Source of the DNA: Lewinellaceae bacterium
GTDB taxonomy: Bacteria > Bacteroidota > Bacteroidia > Chitinophagales > Saprospiraceae
Assembly (NCBI GenBank): GCA_020636005.1
Contig: JACJYR010000001.1
Location: forward strand, 2,056,001-2,120,000
Length of the DNA: 64,000 bases
Reading direction: 5' to 3'
Made by a program: the position numbers and the translations under genes. A model generated the notes under the pieces. That model worked only from the letters and a program-made list of their open reading frames with translations. It made no database searches and was not told the DNA's origin. Shown here piece after piece: positions 1-8,300 of this stretch (position 1 is its first letter; every line of letters begins with the position of its first letter).

Positions 1-1617
1 GCCCAAAAGCAGGTGCCCATGAAAATCTACGAGGCGAAGCGGGGCAAAATGGACTGGGAAAACATCACCCCGCTGCCCTTCAACAGCGATGAATACACCT
101 GCTTCCACCCTTCGCTCTCCAAAAATGGCGAACGTCTGTTTTTCTCGTCCGACATGCCCGGTGGCTATGGGGGCTACGATCTTTATTATGTAGAGAAAAA
201 AGCAGACACATGGTCGAAACCGATCAACCTGGGTGCTGATATCAATACCACCGCCAACGAAGTTTTTCCCTTTCTGCACGAAAGCGGCACCTTGTTTTTC
301 TCTTCGGACGGGCACGGCGGGAACGGTGGCCTGGACATTTTTTCCATAGATATGAGCAGTAACACCTGGGGCGAATTAAAAAACCTGGGGACGCCCTACA
401 ATTCGGCGAAAGATGACCTTGGCTTCATCCTCAATGAAGAAGGCAAAAGAGGCTACTTTGCCTCCGACCGGCCCAACGGCAGTGGTGGCGACGACATTTA
501 TATGTTTGAAACAGGGCCGCCGCTCATCAACAATGAAGCACTGACGCTGGACGCCACGATAATCGCCTATGACGCCCGCACCAACGAGCGCATCCCGGAA
601 GCCGGTATCCGGGTGTTCCAGCGCACGGAGGATGGTTTCGTCGAAGGTAACAACTACTACGATGTGCAACTCCTTCCCGCTGACAACGGCGAACTGGTGA
701 TGAAACTGCAGCGTAAAAATGAGGGCGAACTTCCGGAGCCTGTGCTTTTCACCAGCACGACCGGAGAGGCTTTGACGACCATGCGGCAGGATAAAAGCTA
801 CCTCATCCTGGTGACGAAAGAAGGATTTGAAAGCGCCGAAGTGATGCACACTACTACCGGCGAGCCAGCCCCCCAAACTATCCGGGTGCCGATGAACTCG
901 AAAAGTTGCGCTTCGCTGGCCGGCCTTGTTACCGCCAATGGCTACCAAAACGGCGTCTCCAATGCCACTGTCCGCATCGTGAACGAGACGGAGGGGACCG
1001 AGCAAACTTTGCGCAGCGGCGCTACTGGTCAGTTTGACTATTGCCTGGCGCCGGCTTGCGAATACACCATATATGCAGAAAAAGAGGGCTACGAAAAAGG
1101 GACTGCCACTGTCAGCACGGTGGGAAGTGGTTATGAAGGCAAGACTGTGACTGTGCGCCTCAAGCCGGTCAACGAGGAAATCGTGAAAGAACCCATCCGG
1201 GAAGGTACGGTTATCGTACTGGAAAACATTTACTACGACTTCAACCAGTACATCATCCGTAGCGGGGCTGCCCGTGACCTCGACGCGCTTGCCCAGTTGA
1301 TGAAGCAATACCCCAGCATGGAAATCGAGCTTATTGCCCATACGGACAGTCGTGGCACCGAAGTTTACAACCAGGATCTTTCCCTTAAAAGGGCCGAATC
1401 TGCCCGCCGTTACCTTATCCAAAAAGGCATCAAGGATTACCGCATCCAGGCCTTCGGCTATGGCGAATCACAGATCCGCAACCGCTGCAAAGAGGGCGTG
1501 GAATGCACGGAAGAGGAGCACCAATACAACCGGCGGACGGAGGTGAAAGTGGTAAAAATAGACGAGCCGGTAAAGGTGGAATACCAGGAAGGTGATCCGA
1601 ATGGCGGCGGCGAATAG
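1..1617 (+). CDS. PorE-like PD40/OmpA outer-membrane protein (5' end outside window)
   Basis: The reading frame is open from base 1, so the N-terminus lies upstream; the GTG at 13 is not taken as the start. In the visible 538 residues I see three PD40-type beta-propeller repeats (each with an FFSSD or YFASD core followed by a glycine-rich GGxGGxD turn) in the first 170 residues, a carboxypeptidase-regulatory-like fold near 300-380, and a C-terminal OmpA domain (about 400-520) with the HTDSRG and NRRTEV motifs that bind diaminopimelate of peptidoglycan. This domain order matches PorE-type proteins, which anchor type IX secretion or gliding components to the cell wall; TPR repeats, if present, would be in the missing part. 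Other PorE-like paralogues exist in this phylum, so the exact role is uncertain. The next 0.4 kb is non-coding. Confidence 0.85.
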   Translation, partial: AQKQVPMKIYEAKRGKMDWENITPLPFNSDEYTCFHPSLSKNGERLFFSSDMPGGYGGYDLYYVEKKADTWSKPINLGADINTTANEVFPFLHESGTLFFSSDGHGGNGGLDIFSIDMSSNTWGELKNLGTPYNSAKDDLGFILNEEGKRGYFASDRPNGSGGDDIYMFETGPPLINNEALTLDATIIAYDARTNERIPEAGIRVFQRTEDGFVEGNNYYDVQLLPADNGELVMKLQRKNEGELPEPVLFTSTTGEALTTMRQDKSYLILVTKEGFESAEVMHTTTGEPAPQTIRVPMNSKSCASLAGLVTANGYQNGVSNATVRIVNETEGTEQTLRSGATGQFDYCLAPACEYTIYAEKEGYEKGTATVSTVGSGYEGKTVTVRLKPVNEEIVKEPIREGTVIVLENIYYDFNQYIIRSGAARDLDALAQLMKQYPSMEIELIAHTDSRGTEVYNQDLSLKRAESARRYLIQKGIKDYRIQAFGYGESQIRNRCKEGVECTEEEHQYNRRTEVKVVKIDEPVKVEYQEGDPNGGGE

Positions 1618-1638
1618 CCCCAATGGTTTTTGATCCTA

Positions 1639-1759
1639 AAAACGGGTTCAATTTTAAGTCCGATGATTTTCAAGAAGTTAAATCACGATGATTTTAAAAA
1701 TCACCGTGATTTCGTTTTCCAAACAACTGAAAATGGGGCAATTATTTTAGCCCGTTATT
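1639..1759. repeat. MITE-like element, copy 1
   Basis: About 120 bp that starts AAAACGGGTTC and ends AGCCCGTTATT, giving imperfect terminal inverted repeats, with an internal palindrome at 1680-1712 (AAATCACGATGATTTT against its near-complement). It aligns over its full length with 43485-43606, roughly 80% identical by eye, including the shared stretch CGTTTTCCAA.CAACTGAAAAT. No coding capacity. It lies just after the stop of the preceding surface-protein gene, so it may also act as a transcriptional end structure. Confidence 0.7.
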
Positions 1760-2051
1760 CCTCATTATTGGTTCAGAGGGATGCGAAGGATTAAAAAAAG
1801 TTTCCATTTTCCAGGTTTTCGCATTTCCCCTCTCCACCATCTGGTTTTATTCGCTCCACAGCATTTGTCAAAGAACCATTCTATTCAAAAAAAGAACCCC
1901 CGGACTGCGGCGCAATCAGGGGGCGGGGAAATCAAAAAAACAGCAGGATATGTCCATGCGAGTGCATGGAATAGAGATATGTCAGTTGTATGATTGGAAA
2001 GCAGGCAACTCTTGACAATTGCCCGGTTGCATATTTTTGTTTCAACAAAAA
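1760..2051. other. Intergenic region with no recognised gene
   Basis: Between the repeat element and the convergent repressor gene. It contains a weak C/G-rich hairpin near 1898-1924 and a small hairpin CCATGCGAGTGCATGG near 1955. Short reading frames here have no recognisable features. I see no promoter. Confidence 0.4.
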
Positions 2052-2783
2052 CTAAAAGTCGCTGATCTTGCGGATGACCCGGTAAAGCCGGGTATGGATG
2101 TTGACCTCTTCCACAAACGGGTCGTGTTCGAGGTGGTTGGCAGAGATGAGTTTGAGGTGCGTCACCCGGTTGCCGTGATTGATCCGCTGCACGTGTTTTA
2201 CCCACAGCGAGCCATTGTTTTTCACGGCGTATATTTCATTGTCCTTCACATTGTCCATCCGATCCACTTCCCGGCACACGACGAGATCGCCATTGTTGAT
2301 GACAGGTTCCATACTATTACCGTTGATTTGGAAAGCGACAAGGCCGCTGCCTTGGATGCCGGGCAAGGAGAACCAGGAATTCTCCTCCGTATCGAAGCTG
2401 TCCGGCCCGACCGTGCTGCCGGCAAAGGCTTCCACAGTGGTGTAAAGGATATTCCCCCTGGTGAAATTTCCGGCAGGAACGCTGCTGCGTTTTGGCAGGT
2501 CGAAGCCGAAAGGCGTACCGGAGCCGTCCAGCACGTAATCTTCGTTGATGCCGTATTCCCGGCAAAACTTCCTGGCCTGGGAGTAGCTGATGACCCTTTT
2601 GTCGTCGGTATTGAGGAAAGCACGGATGATGTGGCCATAGCCTTTGTTGCCCAACACTTTTTCGGCAACGTCGCCGATGCCCTTGCCGTTCCGGTCGTTT
2701 TTAATGATGGCCCCCTTCTCTTCCAGCAGTTGAAAAACCCGGATGAAACGGTCGTTTAATTCGAGGCGGTCTTCTCCTATCAT
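2052..2783 (-). CDS. LexA/S24-type transcriptional repressor
   Basis: A 243-residue protein with an N-terminal DNA-binding region (about 1-90; LNDRFIRVFQLLEEKG then a helix-turn-helix-like segment) and a C-terminal S24 peptidase fold. The nucleophile serine sits in GNSMEPVINNGD (about residue 156) and the general-base lysine in SLWVKHV (about residue 197). Proteins of this layout are phage CI-like or LexA-like repressors that may self-cleave on activated RecA; an Ala-Gly pair (EAFAGST, about residue 120) is a possible cleavage site. It is not canonical LexA, which is shorter. A 20-bp dyad lies 17 bp upstream of the start (2801-2820), suggesting autoregulation. Targets are unknown; no phage genes are nearby. 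Confidence 0.8.
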   Translation of the reverse strand: MIGEDRLELNDRFIRVFQLLEEKGAIIKNDRNGKGIGDVAEKVLGNKGYGHIIRAFLNTDDKRVISYSQARKFCREYGINEDYVLDGSGTPFGFDLPKRSSVPAGNFTRGNILYTTVEAFAGSTVGPDSFDTEENSWFSLPGIQGSGLVAFQINGNSMEPVINNGDLVVCREVDRMDNVKDNEIYAVKNNGSLWVKHVQRINHGNRVTHLKLISANHLEHDPFVEEVNIHTRLYRVIRKISDF

Positions 2784-2800
2784 GATTGTTTATTTTGGTG

Positions 2801-2820
2801 GTTGAAAAACATTTATCAAC
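2801..2820. promoter_or_regulatory. Candidate operator of the S24 repressor
   Basis: GTTGAAAAACATTTATCAAC is an imperfect 20-bp palindrome (16 of 20 positions symmetric, perfect GTTGA/TCAAC ends) placed 17 bp before the repressor start codon. Position and symmetry fit an autoregulatory binding site. This is inference; no second copy was found in the window. Confidence 0.4.
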
Positions 2821-2895
2821 AATTCGGTGGTAAAGTTAAAACAAATAATTTCATCCGCAAATTTTTGTTTAAAATTTTTACTTTTAAAACAACAA

Positions 2896-3456
2896 TCAAA
2901 TCACTTTTTTCACCCATTCGTCTTTTAACAGGCTGTACAGTTCCACATTATAATATTTTCCGTACATAAACAGCGCCTGCCGAAGCACGCCTTCCATTTT
3001 GAAACCCAGTCGTTTGGGCACCCCCTTGCTCCGTTCGTTGCCGCTGGCGATCAGGATTTCGATGCGGTTCATGCTTTTTGCGGTGAAAAGGTGTTCGCAA
3101 AAACAAGCCAACGCCTTGGTCATAATGCCCCTCCCCTGCAAGTCTTCCCGCAGCCAATAGCCGACCTCACATTTTTTGTGATCCCGGTTAAAAAGCACTA
3201 CACCCAGCGAACCGGCCACCTCCTCGCCGGACAGGATAAAAGTTGTCAGGCGGGTGCCATTCGTATTGTGTTGCATACTTTCACGGATGAAGGTATTGGT
3301 GTCCTCCTCCGTTTTGGTCGGGTCAACCCAAGGCAGCCACTCCCGCAGGTAGGCCCGGTGCGCATCAACAACGGCAAATACAGGCCCTGCCAACTCCGGC
3401 CGGGCAAGGTGCAGCGAGAGTTCCTCGTCAATCCGTAAAAAAGGCCGTAGTTTCAT
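2896..3456 (-). CDS. GNAT acetyltransferase, RimJ/RimL type
   Basis: A 186-residue GNAT enzyme. I chose the ATG at 3456 (MKLRPFLRIDEEL) because the longer frame to 3516 would add residues encoded by a perfect palindrome. The core WLPWVD near residue 38 and the acetyl-CoA loop LQGRGIMTKAL (about 108-118) are typical of RimL-like enzymes, which acetylate protein N-termini, including ribosomal protein L7/L12, or small amine substrates. The substrate here cannot be read from sequence. The promoter at 3539-3567 would give a leader of about 75 nt containing the palindrome 3471-3519. Transcribed divergently from the ECF sigma gene. Confidence 0.85.
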   Translation of the reverse strand: MKLRPFLRIDEELSLHLARPELAGPVFAVVDAHRAYLREWLPWVDPTKTEEDTNTFIRESMQHNTNGTRLTTFILSGEEVAGSLGVVLFNRDHKKCEVGYWLREDLQGRGIMTKALACFCEHLFTAKSMNRIEILIASGNERSKGVPKRLGFKMEGVLRQALFMYGKYYNVELYSLLKDEWVKKVI

Positions 3457-3470
3457 CGTTTTAGATTTGA

Positions 3471-3519
3471 GAAGTGAGAAGCGAGGGGTGAGACGTGAGG
3501 GCGCCTCGCTTCTCACTTC
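3471..3519. repeat. Long palindrome made of 7-nt repeats
   Basis: GAAGTGAGAAGCGAGG (3471-3486) pairs perfectly with CCTCGCTTCTCACTTC (3504-3519). The left arm and loop read as 7-nt units: GAAGTGA GAAGCGA GGGGTGA GACGTGA. On the plus strand the stem is followed by a T-rich run. It lies inside the predicted leader of the acetyltransferase gene, so it may affect its expression, or may simply be a member of the heptad-repeat family seen throughout this window. Confidence 0.75.
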
Positions 3520-3538
3520 TTTTTTATTTTATTAAACC

Positions 3539-3567
3539 CAAAGGTAAAACAAGAGTCTATCTCTCAA
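3539..3567 (-). promoter_or_regulatory. Bacteroidetes-type promoter for the acetyltransferase gene
   Basis: On the minus strand, TTG (plus 3565-3567), an 18-nt spacer and TACCTTTG (plus 3539-3546) match the phylum's TTG / TAnnTTTG pattern. Transcription would start near 3532 and read into the gene beginning at 3456. Confidence 0.5.
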
Positions 3568-3579
3568 ACCCTGTGAAAT

Positions 3580-4149
3580 TTGAACAATCCACATAGTGAC
3601 ATAGCGGACGAGCGGATATTGGCGCTCATGCAGGCGGGTGGCCATGCAGACAAGGGTTTCCGGCTGCTCATGGAAAAGTACCAGCAACGGCTGTACTGGC
3701 AAATCCGCCGCATGGTATATGACCACGAAGATGCCAACGATGTGCTGCAAAATTGTTTCATCAAGATTTTCCGCAGCATCCACACCTTCGAGGGAAAGTC
3801 AAAGCTCTATACCTGGCTGTACCGGATTGCGACGAACGAGGCGATCACATTTATTAATAAGAAAAAACAGAAACAGGCCGCTTCGCTCGACGACGGGGAG
3901 CAGGGATTGTCAAACCGCCTGCAGGCTGACCAATATTTTGAAGGGGACGAGGTGCAACTCAGGCTGCAAGAGGCCATCGCCCGGTTACCTGAAAAACAAC
4001 GGCTTGTGTTCAACCTCCGCTATTTCGACGAAATGAACTATGCGGACATGTCGGAAATGCTCGGCACTTCGGAGGGGGCGTTGAAAGCCTCCTTCCATCA
4101 TGCGGTAAAAAAGATCGAGAACTATGTGAAGGGCGTTGAGATGTTTTAA
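3580..4149 (+). CDS. ECF-type RNA polymerase sigma factor
   Basis: Up to 189 residues. Region 2 is clear (DHEDANDVLQNCFIKIF and TWLYRIATNEAITF), as is region 4 (LPEKQRLVFNLRYF, then the helix-turn-helix YADMSEMLGTSEGALKASFH). This is a group IV sigma that redirects RNA polymerase to a small regulon. The open frame begins with TTG at 3580; the first ATG is at 3628, inside the expected N-terminal helix, so the TTG start is favoured. Next, 20 bp on, is a single-membrane-span protein, then a periplasmic sensor-like protein. That order is a recurring Bacteroidetes sigma / membrane regulator / sensor cluster. Confidence 0.9.
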   Translation: MNNPHSDIADERILALMQAGGHADKGFRLLMEKYQQRLYWQIRRMVYDHEDANDVLQNCFIKIFRSIHTFEGKSKLYTWLYRIATNEAITFINKKKQKQAASLDDGEQGLSNRLQADQYFEGDEVQLRLQEAIARLPEKQRLVFNLRYFDEMNYADMSEMLGTSEGALKASFHHAVKKIENYVKGVEMF

Positions 4150-4169
4150 AAATTTTAAATGAATGGACG

Positions 4170-4709
4170 ATGAAAAATAAAGAAGAATTAAAGGAAGAAC
4201 TGGAAGGCCTGTCTCCATTTTTAACAAAAATGAAAGAAGAAGGGGATGGCTTCAAAGTGCCGGCAGATTATTTCAAAACATTGCCGGACGAGGTATTGAA
4301 CAAGGTACAACGACAAGGGCCAGCAGTGGAACGGTCAAGCTGGTTCGATGGGATTGCCTCTTTTTTACAAATGCTTTGGCAGCCGAAGTATGTGCTGGCC
4401 GTCGCATCGGCAGCCGCAATTTTGATAGCCGCAGTTTGTTTTTTCAAAAAAGATACAACCAAAGAAGAAGTACAACCCATTGCCGCTGTGCAGGTATCCG
4501 ACATACCGTTCGAGGAACTGCACGAATACCTCTCCGACAACATAGCGGATATTGACGAGAACCTGATTGTGGAAGCCAGTTTGTCAACCACTGAAAGCCA
4601 AACCACCAAAACTACCATCCTGCCAAAGGCTACCACGGAAGAACTGGAAGGCTACCTGGACGATGTGATTGATGAAATTGACCCCAAGGACCTGGAAGAT
4701 TTGTTTTGA
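4170..4709 (+). CDS. Putative anti-sigma factor with one membrane span
   Basis: A 179-residue protein: an acidic/charged cytoplasmic N-terminus with a repeated pattern (LKEELEGLSPFL; FKVPADYFKTLPDEVL), one membrane span near 70-92 (YVLAVASAAAILIAAVCFF), and an acidic C-terminus ending in IDEIDPKDLEDLF. I recognise no classical zinc anti-sigma motif (HxxxCxxC). The assignment rests on position, directly after the ECF sigma gene, and on the topology. The FKVPADYFxxLPDEV segment recurs in such sigma-linked proteins of this phylum. Next comes a palindrome (4716-4746), then the sensor gene. Confidence 0.6.
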   Translation: MKNKEELKEELEGLSPFLTKMKEEGDGFKVPADYFKTLPDEVLNKVQRQGPAVERSSWFDGIASFLQMLWQPKYVLAVASAAAILIAAVCFFKKDTTKEEVQPIAAVQVSDIPFEELHEYLSDNIADIDENLIVEASLSTTESQTTKTTILPKATTEELEGYLDDVIDEIDPKDLEDLF

Positions 4710-4715
4710 GCGACA

Positions 4716-4746
4716 GACCTGTTAGCACTCCAAGTGCTAACAGGTC
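4716..4746. repeat. Perfect 14-bp palindrome between operon genes
   Basis: GACCTGTTAGCACT, loop CCA, AGTGCTAACAGGTC: a perfect 14-bp stem with a 3-nt loop in the 75-nt gap between the membrane regulator and sensor genes. No T-run follows, so it is not a typical intrinsic terminator. It could be an RNA processing or stability hairpin, or a dispersed REP-like palindrome. Confidence 0.75.
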
Positions 4747-4784
4747 TTGAGCCATTTGATTTAAAACCCTTAAATTTTAGAATA

Positions 4785-5273
4785 ATGAAAAAGCTATTTT
4801 TTGGGATTATCGCATGGGCTGCACTTTCTTTTTGTGCAAACGCCCAGCCCGGCCCGGACCAGCTACCACCACGGGCACAAGAGAAAATCGAAGCTTATAA
4901 AATTGCCTTTTTTACTGAAAAACTGCAACTGACGCCTGACGAGTCGAAGGACTTCTGGCCGCTCTACAACCAGTACGACGACGAAATGGAGTCGCTGAAA
5001 AACAAGTACAACCTCGACGGGAAAAGGGTAGAGTTGATGTCCGACAAGGAAGTGGAAGATTTTATCAACCAACACCTCAATGCGGAAGAACAACGGGTAA
5101 AATTGCAGCGGGACTACGTCGAGCGTTTCAAAAAAATACTGCCCATCCGAAAAGTGGCTATGCTGCAGCGCCTTGACCGGGAGTTCAAAATGGCCTTGCT
5201 GGATGAAATCAAAAAGCGGCGGGAAGCACGGCAGGGCGGGGCGCCGGGGACGAGAAAAAACAGGGGGAATTGA
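4785..5273 (+). CDS. Periplasmic sensor of ECF sigma (Spy/CnrX-like)
   Basis: A 162-residue protein starting at the ATG at 4785, which gives a clean signal peptide (MKKLFFGIIAWAALSFCANA). The longer frame from 4734 runs through non-coding DNA. The mature part is helical: QEKIEAYKIAFFTEKLQLTPDES with a DFWPLYNQYDDEM helix, then a charged coiled-coil-like region ending in a basic tail. This matches small periplasmic proteins annotated in Bacteroidetes as sensors of ECF-type sigma factors, related to Spy/CnrX heavy-metal or envelope-stress sensors. It closes the three-gene sigma cluster. The ligand is unknown. Confidence 0.7.
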   Translation: MKKLFFGIIAWAALSFCANAQPGPDQLPPRAQEKIEAYKIAFFTEKLQLTPDESKDFWPLYNQYDDEMESLKNKYNLDGKRVELMSDKEVEDFINQHLNAEEQRVKLQRDYVERFKKILPIRKVAMLQRLDREFKMALLDEIKKRREARQGGAPGTRKNRGN

Positions 5274-5281
5274 CTTACGAT

Positions 5282-5339
5282 TTACGATTCTTCGATTTGC
5301 GATTTTGATTGCCAGCAATCGTAAATCGAAGAATCGTAA
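5282..5339. terminator. Long inverted repeat between convergent genes
   Basis: Arms of 23 nt (5282-5304 and 5317-5339) pair with a single mismatch; the core unit is TTACGATTCTTCGATTT. It lies between the stops of the plus-strand sensor gene and the minus-strand metalloprotease gene, so it may end or stabilise both transcripts. There is no strong T-run. The arms are built from TTACGAT-like 7-nt units, as in other repeats of this window. Confidence 0.55.
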
Positions 5340-5350
5340 TTCAATGTTGC

Positions 5351-8300
5351 CTACCTCACGAGCGACGCATCGCCGTAAAAAACCTCCACCTCGCCGTCCA
5401 CATATTCTATTTCAGCTTTGTAAACGAACACGGCGGGATCCATTGGTTTTTCTTTGAAAACACCATTCCAGCCGTGCGCAGGGTCGTTCGGCAAAAAGTC
5501 ATAATCTTCAAAAATCTTTTCGCCCCAGCGGTCGAAAAGCAGGAACTCCCGGACACCCTTCACATTTCCTCCGGCATAGATCATGAACACATCGTTGATG
5601 CCGTCGCCGTTCGGGCTAAAGGCGTTGGGGATGTAAACCTGGCGGTTGAGCAGGACGGTGATCAGCAGTTCGTCCCTGGCATCGCAGCCGTTTTCATCGG
5701 TGACGACGAGGGTGTAAAGTTTGGTCGAAAAAGGCCTTGCCCACGGGCGCTGACAATCGTCGCAACTCAGCCCGTCCGGCGGCGACCATTGCCAGATAAG
5801 GTCAATGCCATTGGTGACAGGGTTGAGCCGGACGGAGTCGCCCAGCCCAATGGTGATGTCTGCCGGCAAAACGAGGAAGAGGTTGCCGATGCTTTCCAGC
5901 GAAATAGTATGGGTGGAATCGCAGCCTTCCGCACGGGGGAAAACGGCGGCATATTCGCCAGGTTCGGTCACGGGTTCGTTGAAAAGGAAGACCGTGTCGC
6001 CGGGGCAAAAATAGATGGTGTCAAAAGTGAAAACCGGCTCCGTCGCCCCTACCAAAATCGTGTCCACGCTGTAACAGCCCTGGTCCGTGCCGCCTACTGC
6101 AATGATTTCGAGGAGGCTATCCTGTTGAGGAACAACGCTTTGCACCTGGCACGTGTCGCAGGCAAACCGCCAATGCGGGAACCATTGAAAACGGTCGAAG
6201 CCGCTGAGCGAAAGCACCAGTGTGTCGCCGAGGCAGACGAGGGTATCGTTGCCGAGGTTGAGCACAGAAGTGGGATCAACCGATATTGTCACTTCGTCCG
6301 CCTGTGTGCCCCCGCAGCTATCCGTCACTTCCACAGTGTAAGTGCCGGGAAAAAATGCCGTAAAAGTTTGCTCATCGCTGCCGTCCTGCCAACGGTAGCT
6401 GAAAAAACCGGGGCCGGCGTCCAGTTGCACCACGCCGTTTTCACACATTATTATATCAGGGCCAAGATCGAGCGGCGGCGGGGTGTAGCTGATGTTGAAA
6501 CTGCCGATGTTGTTGGTGTAGTCGCATTCGATAATATCGGTGGTCGGCCCCGGATCAACCAGGTTGATGGGTTGGGGAAATGTGCCCTGATCGTTTATGA
6601 TGATAAAAATGGGCATTGGCGCAGCAGCGATATTTACTGAAAAAGCCAGGCAGCTATCCCGCTTTATTTTTTGTGGTAAAATGCTTTGGCCGATCAAAGG
6701 TGCAGGCCCCACCGTCGGATCGCCGCTGTAGAAGGAGATATAGGTGCCCTGGGGCAATTCAAAGTTTCCAATGTTGCAAATCGTCAAGGTGACGCCGAGG
6801 CTGTCGCCGTTGCACAGGGCGGTGGCGTTTTGGAAAACGGCGTCGGGGCGGAAGTCGCAGCTATCAGTGCAGGGCGTAAAGCAAAGAGTTTGCTGTTGAA
6901 AAACTGTCGATTGTGTGGTGATGAAATTGGTGAAGAAGTTAGCCGTTACGGTGGTATTGGTGAAGTTGTGCTGCCCCTCGTAGGGGTTTTGCCAATTGGT
7001 AATGTTGACCGTCAAGTCGTTGAGCAAATTGCAGCTGTCCGATGCGCTGGAGGTGCCGTCCTGGTTGATATTTGCCACCAAAATGTCTACGTCGTTGCTG
7101 GCATCTGATACGTTTCCCGTGAAATAAATCAGGCCGTTTTGCCAAAGCATGTCATTTCCGTTGTCTGCTGTTGATAGATCGTTGTAAATCTTGCTCCAGA
7201 CGAGGTTGCCCTGTTTGTCTGTTTTAAAAATAAAAGTGCCCCAATCGAAAATGGATGGGAGAAAACCGCTTCCCAGGCAGAGGTAGCCGTCGGGGAGGTT
7301 AATGATACGGCTGGGCAGTTTAACATTCATATCCGGCATATCAATAGATTTCGCCCATTCGAGGTTGCCGTTGGCATCTGTTCTGAACAGAAAAAGGATG
7401 TTGTCAAGCCCAGTTTGGCCATTGGGGTCACCCATCCCAAAAATAACAAAGCCATTGTCCTCGACCATGCTGCGTGGAAATAGATCGGCATCCACCCCAG
7501 CGGCTATGGATTTGATGTAAACCTTTGACCAGAGTTGGTTGCCGTTCAGATCAAGGCAGGTCAGCGACGGCCTACGTTTGTCAGCAGGTATCGCAGAAGG
7601 GCCTGTGGTGATTTCCCCCGCTACATAAATAAGGCTGTTATAGACAGCTGCACTGATAAATGTTTCCCGTTCCAACAGGTTAAATGTTTTAGCAAAAACA
7701 TTCAACCCCGTATTACGATCCACCTCCAGCAAAAGGGCATTACTGACCGTACTGCCGGGGGGCGTTGTCTGGCCAAAAATGTAAAAATTATCGCCCGGTG
7801 CTTTTTCAACAATGTCGGTGTAGCCTTCCAGTGCCGGGTCGGCGATGTCCAGTTCGTTTAGCCAGATCATGTTGTCGTTTTGCCAGTCGTATTTAAAGGC
7901 AAACACTTCCACGTTGTTGCCCACCGGTTCGGTTTGGCCTACGCCGATGAGGTCGCCATCACTGTCAATTTTTATTTTGTAGATCCGGTCGTCCGCATCA
8001 AATGTGGGATCAAAATATCGTGTCCAGATAAGGTTTGCGTCTGCATCCAAAAAGGAAATCATGGCATTGCTCCCTTTTGCACCAGCGATGAAAAAACCTC
8101 CACCGGGGGCGGCGGTCATGGTGAAACTGAATTCATTTTCAGTCGGCGTCCCGTAGTTTTTCAAAAAAGTCGTGTCGCATTCGCCGGGCGGCGGTGGCTC
8201 CCCGCTCACAAACACTGGCAGGCAAAACTCGGCCTCGCAAAGCCCGTTGCTTGCCACTAGGCAGACATCGTAAACCCCCGCCACAGGAAACGCCTGGCTG

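Noticed and set aside
376..1422. Long minus-strand frame (348 codons) inside the PorE-like gene
   Set aside because: It is the antisense shadow of a gene with clear PD40 and OmpA motifs; its own translation shows no domain.
2019..2759. Plus-strand frame opposite the S24 repressor
   Set aside because: The minus frame has the S24 Ser/Lys motifs and a fitting operator; the plus frame has none.
5309..6640. Plus-strand frame of 443 codons opposite the metalloprotease gene
   Set aside because: Antisense of the type B sorting and Ig-like region; no recognisable motifs, low-complexity shadow composition.
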